DNA of 64,000 bases from Gammaproteobacteria bacterium RIFCSPHIGHO2_02_FULL_42_43. Lineage in GTDB: Bacteria; Pseudomonadota; Gammaproteobacteria; Coxiellales; Coxiellaceae. The stretch lies in contig MGXR01000001.1 of assembly GCA_001801425.1 (NCBI GenBank), positions 1 to 64,000 on the forward strand, written 5' to 3'. Within the stretch, counting starts at the first letter, position 1. The number at the start of each line of letters is the position of its first letter. Below, piece after piece: positions 54,884 through 63,328 of this stretch. The notes below the pieces were generated by a model, which saw nothing but the letters and a program-made list of their open reading frames with translations, was not told the origin of the DNA and did not search any database. The translations under genes and the position numbers were made by a program.

Positions 54884-55723
54884 TTACGCGCGCGGCTCTT
54901 TACTTTCATAATCCAAAAAATCGTACAACGTTTTGCGATCTTGCATTTGATCGATCATATTTTTTTGTGTACCGTTTTTTCGGATGGATTGAAATACCGC
55001 AAGTGCTGCGTGATTCATCGCGCGAAAAGCACTGAGCGGATATAAAATGAATTGAACCCCCGCACTTTTTAATTCGGCAACTGTAAACAACGGTGTTTTT
55101 CCAAATTCGGTGATATTCGCTAACACTGGAACAGAAATATGTTTGCAAAAAATTTCGTAATCTTTCAGCGTATAAAACGCTTCCGCAAAAATTGCTTCAG
55201 CACCCGCTTTTACATACGCTTCTGCTCTTTTAATCACACCATCCATTCCTTCAGATGCCATTGCATCTGTTCTCGCAATCAAATAAAAATCAGCATTTTT
55301 TTTTCCGGCAATCGCTGCGTGCAAGCGCGCCACCATCTCGGGAATTTCTACCAACATTTTATTGTCACGATGTCCGCAACGTTTCGCCGCCACTTGATCT
55401 TCAATGTGCGCGGCTTTAGCACCTGCTTTAATAAGCTGCGATACAGAACGCTCAACATTTAATTCATTTCCCCAGCCTGTATCCATGTCGACCAACAGAG
55501 GCAAATGAGTGATGCTTGTGATGCGACGCACATCGTCGCACACATTATCTAAACTCGTCATGCCCAAATCAGGCAAGCCATACGATGCATTGGCACATCC
55601 CGCGCCGGATAAGTAAATCGCGCGATAGCCTGTTTTTTCTGCCATAATCGCGCAATATGCATTAATCGTGCCGATAATTTGCAGCGGATTTTCAGCTTGC
55701 AATGCCGCTTGAAATGTTGACAT
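54884..55723 (-). CDS. prpB: 2-methylisocitrate lyase
   Basis: 279 residues. ICL/PEP-mutase fold. The catalytic loop KRCGHR, the Mg-binding LVDMDTGWG and HIEDQ, and ARTDAMASEGMDGVIKRA all fit PrpB, which splits 2-methylisocitrate to pyruvate and succinate in the methylcitrate cycle. prpC and prpD are not nearby. Overlaps the 3' end of mpl by 32 nt. Confidence 0.9.
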   Translation of the reverse strand: MSTFQAALQAENPLQIIGTINAYCAIMAEKTGYRAIYLSGAGCANASYGLPDLGMTSLDNVCDDVRRITSITHLPLLVDMDTGWGNELNVERSVSQLIKAGAKAAHIEDQVAAKRCGHRDNKMLVEIPEMVARLHAAIAGKKNADFYLIARTDAMASEGMDGVIKRAEAYVKAGAEAIFAEAFYTLKDYEIFCKHISVPVLANITEFGKTPLFTVAELKSAGVQFILYPLSAFRAMNHAALAVFQSIRKNGTQKNMIDQMQDRKTLYDFLDYESKEPRA

Positions 55724-57068
55724 GGAATGCGTCCAATAATTTTTGATGAATCCCGCCGAAACTTTTATTACTCATCACGAGCACATGATCGCCAGGCTTC
55801 GCTTGTGTGGCCACTGTGTTGATGATATCAGAAACTGAATCATGCGCGAAAGCGCGATCCCTTACTGCAACGAGCATGCTCATCACATCCCAGCTTTTGT
55901 CTTCAGGACAAAGCACGTGCACGATACTGGCTTGTGAAAATGCAGGGCCGAGTGCTTCCTTGTGCGCGCCTGCACGCATGGTGTTGGAGCCAAATTCCGC
56001 AATCGCAATAATGCGCGCCTGCCCCACTTGCTTTCGCAATCCATCAATCGTCGTGGCGATTGCTGTTGGATGATGCGCAAAATCATCGTACACCGTAATA
56101 TTATTGACACATCCACGCACTTCCAATCGGCGTTTCACATTTTGAAAAGTTGCAAACGCTTTTTCAATTGCCGACACACTCGCGCCAATGGAATCTGCCG
56201 CAGCGATTGCTGCTAATGCATTCATCACATTGTGTTGGCCGATGAGCTGCCACTGTATCGTCGCGCGTTTTTCATTTTGATAATACACATCAAACACACT
56301 GCCGTCAGTTTTTTGCAACATCGCATGCCATGCATTATTATCACCTGTGATAATTTTATTTCCCCAGCATCCGCGCGCAATCACATCCGCCACATTTGCA
56401 TCGGTTGCAGGAAAAATAACGGTGCCGTTACTTGGAACACAACGCAATCCATATTGAAATTGTAATTTAATCGCTTCAATATCAGGAAAAATATCGGCAT
56501 GATCATATTCAATATTATTAATAATGAATGTGGTTGGATGATAATGCATGAATTTCGCACGTTTATCGCAAAACAAGGTATCGTATTCATCTGCTTCAAT
56601 CACAAAATATTTTCCACCACCGAGCCGACTCGTGTTATCAAAATTTTTTGGAACACCACCAATTAAAAATCCGGGATTGAATTGAGCAACTTCTAAAATC
56701 CAAGTGAGTAATGCGGTCGTTGTGGTTTTTCCATGTGTGCCAGAGACAGCAAGCACATGCTGATCGCGTAAAACGTTCTCGTAAATCCATTGCGGCCCTG
56801 AAATAAAATGTAGGCGTTGATTTAAAATAAAATCCACACATACGTTGTTGCGTTTCACTCCATTGCCGATAATCACGCAGTCCGTTTTTGGATCAATATT
56901 TTTTGCATCGTAACCAATACAAATGGGAATCCCCGCCGCTTGCAATGCATCTGACATGGGCGGATAAACATTCACATCGGAACCTGTGACGTTGTGCCCC
57001 AGTCCACGCGCCAAAAGTGCAATACCGCCCATGAAAGTACCGCAAATACCGAGAATATGAATTCGCAT
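55692..57068 (-). CDS. mpl: UDP-N-acetylmuramate:L-alanyl-gamma-D-glutamyl-meso-diaminopimelate ligase
   Basis: 458 residues. Recycles murein tripeptide onto UDP-MurNAc. The Mur-ligase order is clear: Rossmann IHILGICGTFMGGIALLARGLGHNVTGSD, ATP loop VSGTHGKTTTTALL (about 109-122), EADEYDTLFCDKRAKFMHY, and C-terminal VYDDFAHHPTAI. The meso-DAP-type peptidoglycan it implies fits a Gram-negative. Divergent from pfp with a 41-nt gap that must hold both promoters. Confidence 0.96.
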   Translation of the reverse strand: MRIHILGICGTFMGGIALLARGLGHNVTGSDVNVYPPMSDALQAAGIPICIGYDAKNIDPKTDCVIIGNGVKRNNVCVDFILNQRLHFISGPQWIYENVLRDQHVLAVSGTHGKTTTTALLTWILEVAQFNPGFLIGGVPKNFDNTSRLGGGKYFVIEADEYDTLFCDKRAKFMHYHPTTFIINNIEYDHADIFPDIEAIKLQFQYGLRCVPSNGTVIFPATDANVADVIARGCWGNKIITGDNNAWHAMLQKTDGSVFDVYYQNEKRATIQWQLIGQHNVMNALAAIAAADSIGASVSAIEKAFATFQNVKRRLEVRGCVNNITVYDDFAHHPTAIATTIDGLRKQVGQARIIAIAEFGSNTMRAGAHKEALGPAFSQASIVHVLCPEDKSWDVMSMLVAVRDRAFAHDSVSDIINTVATQAKPGDHVLVMSNKSFGGIHQKLLDAFHVNISSGIAS

Positions 57069-57109
57069 AAAAAAATGATACCCTTTGCTGCAGAATGATG
57101 GAGTCCATT

Positions 57110-58345
57110 ATGCCTAAAAATATCCTCTATGCACAATCCGGCGGTCCAACTGCTGTTATTAATAATAGTGCCTGTGGTGTGATTGAAGCCTCGCGCGCAC
57201 TCTGCCCCGACAAAACCATGTTTGCTGCCAAAAATGGAATTATTGGCGTTTTAAACGATGAGTTGATTGACACTGGCGACGAATCTGCGGAAGCGATCGC
57301 GAGCTTGCGTTACACGCCTGCCAGCGCCTTCGGCAGCTGTCGTTACAAATTAAAAAAAATGCACGAGGATGACAGTGAATATCGCCGATTAATTGAAGTA
57401 TTTCAGAAACACGACATTCATTATTTTTTCTACAACGGTGGTGGTGATTCGCAAGACACCGCACACAAAGTATCGCAATTGTCGGAAAAAATGGGTTATC
57501 CAATGGCGTGCATCGGCATTCCCAAAACCATCGACAATGATTTGCCAATCACCGACAATTCCCCCGGCTTTGGGTCAGTTGCAAAATATATTGCGATTTC
57601 AACATTGGAAGCGGCACTCGATGTAAAAAGTATGGCTGCTTCTTCCACTAAAATTTTTGTGTTCGAAGTAATGGGAAGGCATGCGGGATGGATCGCCGCT
57701 GCTTCCGGATTAATTCATCAAAAAGCAGGTGACCCGCCGCATTTAATTTTATTTCCAGAAATTGCGTTTGATGAAAAAAAATTTTTAAGCAAAGTGGATG
57801 AATCAGTTAAAAAATATGGATATTGCGTGATTGTCGCTTCCGAAGGCATTCGTAACGCAGATGGAAGTTTCATTCAGCAATCGGGATTATCAGACGCATT
57901 TGGTCACGCACAATTGGGCGGCATTGCACCTATGCTCGCGGAAAATATCAAAAAGAATTTGGGTTATAAATATCACTGGGCGGTTGCGGATTATCTGCAG
58001 CGTGCTGCAGCACATATCGCATCAAAAACTGATGCAGATCAAGCGTACGCGCTGGGAAAAAAAGCGGTGGAGTTTGCATTGCAAGGTGATAGCAATATCA
58101 TGCTCACCATTGTGCGTGAATCATCCTCACCTTATCGTTGGTCTATTGGTAAAGCACCACTCGAAAAAGTAGCGAACGTGGAGGCAAAAATGCCGCGAGA
58201 TTTTATTTCACAAGAGGGTTTTGGCATTACGGAAAAATGTCGCGAATATTTATTACCGCTCATTCAAGGCGAACATTATCCGCCTTATCACAATGGATTG
58301 CCGAGTTATGTGTCGTTAAAAAATAAAGTAGCGCAGGAGAAATAA
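57110..58345 (+). CDS. pfp: Pyrophosphate-dependent phosphofructokinase
   Basis: 411 residues from ATG 57110 (MPKNILYAQSGGPTAVIN), which has GGAG 6 nt upstream; the ATG at 57095 has no such site. Phosphorylates fructose 6-phosphate with PPi. The loop YNGGGDSQDTA and PKTIDNDLPITDNSPGFGS, with Lys in the PKTIDND motif, mark the PPi type; MGRHAGWIAA is the substrate site. A reversible PPi-PFK in place of ATP-PFK is seen in several Legionellales-type bacteria. The next gene follows with no gap. Confidence 0.93.
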   Translation: MPKNILYAQSGGPTAVINNSACGVIEASRALCPDKTMFAAKNGIIGVLNDELIDTGDESAEAIASLRYTPASAFGSCRYKLKKMHEDDSEYRRLIEVFQKHDIHYFFYNGGGDSQDTAHKVSQLSEKMGYPMACIGIPKTIDNDLPITDNSPGFGSVAKYIAISTLEAALDVKSMAASSTKIFVFEVMGRHAGWIAAASGLIHQKAGDPPHLILFPEIAFDEKKFLSKVDESVKKYGYCVIVASEGIRNADGSFIQQSGLSDAFGHAQLGGIAPMLAENIKKNLGYKYHWAVADYLQRAAAHIASKTDADQAYALGKKAVEFALQGDSNIMLTIVRESSSPYRWSIGKAPLEKVANVEAKMPRDFISQEGFGITEKCREYLLPLIQGEHYPPYHNGLPSYVSLKNKVAQEK

Positions 58346-58738
58346 ATGAAAATTATTGTTAGGGGTATGTTGCTTTGGTTAATGTTGTTTACTGCCGCAT
58401 TTGCAGAAAAAATCACCGTGACTTCACCCGAAAAACCAATTATTGTTCATTCTGTCAAACAGCGAGATTTTGTTATCGCACTGGCTGCGAACCCAACCAC
58501 CGGTTATTCGTGGTTCTTGCAATCGTTTGATGACAAATTAATTGTGCCCGTACATCAAAAATTCATTCATCCTGAAAATAAAAAATTGATGGGTGCAGGT
58601 GGACTAAGTGTGTGGACATTTCGCATTCAGCAAACCGCGTTTATTGTGCCGCAAACGACGAACATTGAAATGGTTTATAAAAGACCGTGGAGCAATGAAG
58701 ATGAAACAGTTCAGAAGTTTCGCGTGGTGATTGATTAA
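58346..58738 (+). CDS. Chagasin-family (I42) cysteine protease inhibitor
   Basis: 130 residues, signal peptide MKIIVRGMLLWLMLFTAAFA. The three inhibitory loops of the I42 family are visible: NPTTGYSW, a Gly-rich turn MGAGGLSVWTF, and the RPW loop YKRPWSNED. These proteins block papain-type proteases from the periplasm or after secretion. Its ATG directly abuts the pfp stop, so it is probably co-transcribed with pfp although the functions seem unrelated. Confidence 0.9.
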   Translation: MKIIVRGMLLWLMLFTAAFAEKITVTSPEKPIIVHSVKQRDFVIALAANPTTGYSWFLQSFDDKLIVPVHQKFIHPENKKLMGAGGLSVWTFRIQQTAFIVPQTTNIEMVYKRPWSNEDETVQKFRVVID

Positions 58739-58782
58739 TTCACTCGCTACCGCTCGTGTCTATGTGCATTGTGCATTTGGAC

Positions 58783-58795
58783 TAGGGTGTCCAAA
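58783..58795 (+). repeat. Left end of 3.3-kb segment: 13-bp inverted sequence
   Basis: TAGGGTGTCCAAA, the exact inverse of TTTGGACACCCTA at 62031-62043. GTCTATGT (58758-58765) outside it is matched by ACATAGAC at 62051-62058. Confidence 0.6.
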
Positions 58796-58834
58796 CTCAC
58801 CAAAACGCATTTCCCATGTTTTGGACCTCGCAGA

Positions 58835-59662
58835 TCACCTCTCAGGTTGCTGCGCCAATACTTCCAATTTCCCGACATGCGGTAAAACATCGCGTCGCAG
58901 CTTGATTAATGAACCCCCGCAATTCATCGCAGAATTCTGCTCTGCCACACTAATCGCAATCACTTTTTTTGCATCCTCTATACTGAATGATCCGCAAAAT
59001 GCTGACAACCGCGATGCAATTCGATCTGCATCTAAGTAAGCACTGAGCGCACCACCAACACTTGCCATCACTTTTTTTAAAAACGCAGCTATTGCATCTC
59101 CTGTCCACGATGATGCTACTGACACAGCAACACACTCAACGTCTTGCAATGTTGGCGCATGATCAAGCTGTGCGTGATGATTTAAGTTTAATGCCAATAC
59201 GCTGAGAATTTTACCGGCGCCCAATCCAATGGAGAGATCAATCATCCAAACATACCCATTGGTAATATCGCGCACAAGTCCACCTGCTTTTTCAAATTCA
59301 ATTGCCGCTTGTATTTTAACAATGGATAAGCGCATCACCCAGTTACTGATTGTCTGAGCACAAGGCGCTTTTGCTATTCCAAGTTTGCTGCTGAGAACTT
59401 TCAATACCCTGGAAATGGCACGAAACCCAATGCGACCCACTAAAAATAATGAAAGCGTGATGTGAATAAGCGTCACCTTGTCTGGCTTAATTGATAGTGC
59501 GGCGCCTTGCGATTTTAATTTTTCTTCAAGCACGACAATTTTTTTCAACGATGCATTGCGATTTGCCTTTATCCTGACAAGCTCTTTGCGTAATACGCGT
59601 GCAACAGCACCGCGGTTTTTTGCTTTTATCTTCCAGTCATCGCGAGCCTTGGTTAACTCCAT
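58835..59662 (-). CDS. Transposase-like protein, probably C-terminally truncated
   Basis: 275 residues. An N-terminal coiled coil (KNRGAVARVLRKELVRIKANRN) is followed by a helix-turn-helix-like APCAQTISNWVMRL and an RNase-H-like start YVWMIDLSIGLGAGKILSVLAL with a first Asp, then a second candidate Asp in YLDADRIASR. The usual third acidic residue and the final 150-200 residues of such transposases are absent; the frame ends at QQPER. It is the only transposase-type gene in the 3.3-kb bracketed segment. Family assignment is uncertain. Confidence 0.55.
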   Translation of the reverse strand: MELTKARDDWKIKAKNRGAVARVLRKELVRIKANRNASLKKIVVLEEKLKSQGAALSIKPDKVTLIHITLSLFLVGRIGFRAISRVLKVLSSKLGIAKAPCAQTISNWVMRLSIVKIQAAIEFEKAGGLVRDITNGYVWMIDLSIGLGAGKILSVLALNLNHHAQLDHAPTLQDVECVAVSVASSWTGDAIAAFLKKVMASVGGALSAYLDADRIASRLSAFCGSFSIEDAKKVIAISVAEQNSAMNCGGSLIKLRRDVLPHVGKLEVLAQQPER

Positions 59663-59731
59663 TTGTCAAAAAAATGCAATAATACGCGCCATCTGGACAC
59701 TCGCTAAGCAAAAATAATGGTGTTATAAAGT

Positions 59732-59908
59732 ATGACCAACGATCGCATAACAGCAAAAAAAATTCCCGGAAAGCATTGTCGTTTTTGTGGCGATACTGAC
59801 AAACCGTTAATTAAAACGCCATGCTGTCTGGAGTTAAAAATGCAACGCAAAAAATTCGTGAGGTGCTGCAAAAAGAAAATCCAAAATATTTTATCCGTGC
59901 CGATGTGA
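59732..59908 (+). pseudogene. 5' fragment of a zinc-motif protein
   Basis: 58 codons, MTNDRITAKKIPGKHCRFCG..., with C-x2-C and CC metal-type motifs up to TPCC. After about 59820 the frame changes to out-of-frame reverse-transcriptase DNA, so this is the head of one gene joined to another. Confidence 0.5.
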
Positions 59909-60102
59909 AATCATTTTACAAATCTATCTCGCACGGAAAGTTAATTTCGGATATTAAAAAATATTACGATGATCCGAAATTAATTGTCATGCTGCAAAAT
60001 ATTATTAAAAATCCGATTGATTCACCGTATGGTTACAAAAATCCTGATCATGGTATTGCGCTTTTTAGGCATACAGTATCCGCCGACACGAACGGTGGAT
60101 AA
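59821..60102 (+). pseudogene. Reverse transcriptase fragment
   Basis: 93 codons. KYFIRADVKSFYKSISHGKL is the RT motif with the first catalytic Asp, followed by the thumb-side helix and PYGYKNPDHGIAL, after which intact RTs continue with GxPLS and the YxDD box. Here homology stops at about 60063. The N-terminus is also missing. A remnant of a retron- or intron-type RT. Confidence 0.65.
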
Positions 60103-60164
60103 TACCAACATCACACATGCTGATGATGGCGCAGTAATCGATTCCAAACCTTGTGGGTTAAATA

Positions 60165-60494
60165 ATGAGGGGGGAATATTTACTGCAAAATCAAACGCTT
60201 GGCGCTTCGCACATTGTTCCGCATCCGCGAACATTGCATAAAGCACGCGAACAAGTCAAATGGATGGTCGCCGATGGTGTCTCTCGCCCAAAGATCAAAA
60301 ATTACCTTGTTCGCTGGTTGTGTTGGTGGGTAAGAACATCGGGTACTTGGAAACACAAAGAACTTAGCAATCAGTATATCGAATCATGTTGGAATCCCGC
60401 GGCAGCAGAAAATGCCACCGAGTTTCTTCAACACTATCTCACATCATCGCGCAACCTGTGCGAGACTGATGTGGTGATTTCGCTGGCTGCATAA
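60165..60494 (+). pseudogene. Trp-rich fragment of an unidentified mobile-element gene
   Basis: Open frame with a coding-like region TLHKAREQVKWMVADGV...YLVRWLCWWVRTSG...NPAAAENATEFLQHYL from about 60200 to 60450. Its first 10 codons look like filler and the 3' end runs into the tail of the opposite-strand gene. I do not recognise the family. Its place after the RT fragment suggests it belongs to the same wrecked element. Confidence 0.35.
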
Positions 60495-61821
60495 ATTTTC
60501 CAAGCCCGATGTTTTTGCTCGACACAATTTTTATAAAAGCGAACGAGCCCGACTCCGCCAGCGACTCCATGGAGAAGGCGACACCCAACACACGCACCGC
60601 CTGCACGAGCCGCCTCGCACCCACACAACCCCGCCGCCCAAATATATCAATACAACAACGAGAACCCAAATCAACGACGGAACGAATATCAGCAGTAGAA
60701 CCTGCGAGGAGAAGAGATCGACGCGCGGGCATGTCTTTGTCAATATTTTGTGCGCGATTACAAATACCCTCTGCAATGTCCATCGAACGCTTTTTAGAGG
60801 TTTCAAGGTAGGTTTCTTGAATTAAACCAATTACAGGTTGCGAAAACAAACAAAGTTGATCGTCTGTCCACAAAGACCAGTTTTTATCATAAATCTCATA
60901 CGCTTTAGCAAGAATAAAGTCATTATGCAGAGGGCGTGTTTTAGCAACATAGTCTTCTAATTTAGTTTTAAATTCTGCGATTTTTTGTTGTAATGCAGAG
61001 GTCGTGCCATCTGCGTTAGACACGTGATTAAGCGCGTTTCGCATCTCCGTTTGCGTTGCGCTATTAAATGCTGCTACAAGACCTTTGAATAAGCTTTGCG
61101 CCTCTTGCTCTTGTTGTTTAAAAAAAGCTGTAAAATCAGGCCTAAACACATTTTTAAATTGACGTGCCTTTTCTGCGGGATCAAGATATTGTGCTATTTC
61201 CCCAGCCATTTCTTCATCACCTGTGACCAATGCCACTTTAAATGCAGTGTCAAGGCGCGTTTCTGAATAGCTTTCTCCTTCAGGGGTAGATAATAACCTA
61301 CTGCGATTTTCTGGATTGGTTTTTTCAATAATGTGCTTTAAAGCGTCAATATTTGCATCATGCGCCGCACTCAACAGAGCACCTAATTTAATATCAATAC
61401 TGTAATTTAAAAAGTACAAACTTGATGTACTGTAATCACGACGATCAGGAACGGGCGCTGTGGCACAAAGCGCTGAAGAAACTGCCTCTAATTGGTCATG
61501 CTCATTAGTTATTTTTGGTGCAACGAGTCGCACAATAGCGGTATTAGAATATAGAAAAGAATAAATATACAAGAGCGTATCTTTAATCGGGGAAATCTTT
61601 TTTAAAAATTTTAGTCCATCATATCCATTCATTATTTGTGATAAATGGAGCATCAGTAATCGAAACGTGTAAAATTCATCATGCGTCATGGTCACAACAC
61701 TGCGACCATAAAAAGAACTTGAAGTAACAACCAATGCAGTACCGCTTGGACCTTGTTGCGTAGTGAGATGGATTTTTTTGGGCGTGGTTTTAGTGGAGCT
61801 GGTTGTTGTTGCTCGAGTCAT
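60439..61821 (-). CDS. Effector-like protein with ankyrin-like helical repeats
   Basis: 460 residues, no signal peptide. A Ser/Thr/Lys-rich N-terminus precedes a helical body. The stretch LGALLSAAHDANIDALKHIIEKTNPENRSRLLSTPEG is ankyrin-like, and TRLDTAFKVALVTGDEEMAGEIAQYLDPAEKARQF continues the helix-turn-helix pattern. The last 90 residues are Arg/Gly/Cys-rich (about 60439-60720) and more GC-rich than the rest, so they may have a different origin. A strong AGAGGA site precedes ATG 61821. It lies in the decayed mobile segment. A host-directed role is likely by type but not shown. Confidence 0.6.
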   Translation of the reverse strand: MTRATTTSSTKTTPKKIHLTTQQGPSGTALVVTSSSFYGRSVVTMTHDEFYTFRLLMLHLSQIMNGYDGLKFLKKISPIKDTLLYIYSFLYSNTAIVRLVAPKITNEHDQLEAVSSALCATAPVPDRRDYSTSSLYFLNYSIDIKLGALLSAAHDANIDALKHIIEKTNPENRSRLLSTPEGESYSETRLDTAFKVALVTGDEEMAGEIAQYLDPAEKARQFKNVFRPDFTAFFKQQEQEAQSLFKGLVAAFNSATQTEMRNALNHVSNADGTTSALQQKIAEFKTKLEDYVAKTRPLHNDFILAKAYEIYDKNWSLWTDDQLCLFSQPVIGLIQETYLETSKKRSMDIAEGICNRAQNIDKDMPARRSLLLAGSTADIRSVVDLGSRCCIDIFGRRGCVGARRLVQAVRVLGVAFSMESLAESGSFAFIKIVSSKNIGLGKFMQPAKSPHQSRTGCAMM

Positions 61822-62030
61822 TATCGTTATCCTCTTGATACTGGTTTATATAAGAATGAATCATACAGGGTCGATCTTAAAGAAGCCTTAAACGGCGGTG
61901 AAGGTTTTTATAAAAAATGGCTAAAGTCAGTAAAGATAACGCTATAAGTTGGCGATCAGTTGTAGGAGGAATGAAGACCATGTTTCCGGGTCCATTTCCC
62001 AGGGAATGAAATCAGGTGATTTAGTGCGGT

Positions 62031-62043
62031 TTTGGACACCCTA
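62031..62043 (-). repeat. Right end of 3.3-kb segment: 13-bp inverted sequence
   Basis: TTTGGACACCCTA, exact inverse of 58783-58795. The stretch 61822-62077 has no gene. Confidence 0.6.
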
Positions 62044-62077
62044 CATTTGGACATAGACGCGACCCGTAGGGAGCGAA

Positions 62078-63313
62078 TCAATTACGACACACCGATGCAT
62101 GCCGCGTGACACCATTCACAAACGACGTCCATTCGCATTTCTGATTGATTAAATAGGCTTCCTGCAGCATCACTTTAACTGCTGCAGTCGCTTGTTTTAA
62201 GTCACATTTGAATTCGCGAAGTTTTGCAACTAAATTATCCACCGTTGGATTGGACTGCCCCGAAACAGAAATCACAACGCTATTGATTTTTTTAGTTTCA
62301 GCGTTTGCAAAAAATTCAAAACGTGGACTCGCCGCCTTCAGTAATTTATCAAAAAAATATTTAGCGGGATCACCAATGGGTTTGGCAGCTGACAATGTAA
62401 ATGGAAAATCCGGATGCACACAATACAATTGAGTGAGTGAATCGTGAAAACCAAAATATAGAGTCGTGGAGCTCGCCAAATACAATCGTTTCAAATTTTG
62501 ATTGCGCACGTAAATTTGCAGCGGTGTTTTACCGCACAATCCAGATTGACGAAACAAACCAAGCTCCAATAAATCAAAATGCGTGATGAGAGAAATAGTA
62601 TATCTTGCAGGAAATCGATATTGTTGCAAAAATGGATCCGACAACAGTGCGTAATTTGGCGCTAACAATGTGTCTCGAGTAATATTTAATAACACGATGA
62701 GTGTATTTGTTTTCCCTTCTGCGTCCGGAAAAACATGGCTGCGTTGGCGACCTGCTTCGTGACATAACGCTGGAAAATCAGATTGCGCATTTAAATCATA
62801 AATAGATTTTCCAAATTGAGCTTGTTTTTTATTTAATTCGCTCTTGATTGCCGATAAAAATAAATGTAATTGAAATTTTCCAGATAATTTTGATTCAAAA
62901 TTTGACACGTGGAGATCTAAATCATGACGCAAAAAACTGAGTACGTCGGTTGTAGCTTCATCATAATATAACTGCATGGCTCTAAAAAATTTTCCATACA
63001 AAAAATTAATATTTTGGCTGCGATGCACAATATTTGGAATTTCGTTTAATTTTTCAAACGCTGCCAATTCGATTAAATCGTAAATATTAAATTTTGTTTT
63101 ATATTCAATGTTAAATTTTATTTTAACGTGGTCCGGCGTTGCCAGTAGAATTTCAGAAAATTGCTCAACCAATTGCGATGTGATCGACCGATAGGGTTCA
63201 AATGGCTTTGGACGTATTTTGATGTAATGATCATTCAAAATAACAAGAAAGCGTTGCTGAATAAAAAGCGCTTGAGATTTCGGTAATTCTAGCGTGCCGT
63301 CTCCGTATCTCAT
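62078..63313 (-). CDS. Hypothetical protein
   Basis: 411 residues from ATG 63313, which follows GGGGGGA by 4 nt; an in-frame TTG 63325 lies inside that site. No family recognised. Mixed helical protein with no signal peptide or membrane segment. A short SGLCGKTPLQIYVRNQNLKRLYLA is ankyrin-like (G-KTPLxIY). It starts 16 nt after the ABC permease stop on the same strand, so the two may be co-transcribed. Its 3' end lies beside the decayed mobile segment. Confidence 0.5.
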   Translation of the reverse strand: MRYGDGTLELPKSQALFIQQRFLVILNDHYIKIRPKPFEPYRSITSQLVEQFSEILLATPDHVKIKFNIEYKTKFNIYDLIELAAFEKLNEIPNIVHRSQNINFLYGKFFRAMQLYYDEATTDVLSFLRHDLDLHVSNFESKLSGKFQLHLFLSAIKSELNKKQAQFGKSIYDLNAQSDFPALCHEAGRQRSHVFPDAEGKTNTLIVLLNITRDTLLAPNYALLSDPFLQQYRFPARYTISLITHFDLLELGLFRQSGLCGKTPLQIYVRNQNLKRLYLASSTTLYFGFHDSLTQLYCVHPDFPFTLSAAKPIGDPAKYFFDKLLKAASPRFEFFANAETKKINSVVISVSGQSNPTVDNLVAKLREFKCDLKQATAAVKVMLQEAYLINQKCEWTSFVNGVTRHASVCRN

Positions 63314-63328
63314 CAGTCCCCCCAAATT

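Noticed and set aside
58835-59662. Reading the transposase-like gene as an intact transposase
   Set aside because: It ends well before the length of DDE transposases with this type of N-terminus and no third acidic motif was seen, so truncation is more likely.
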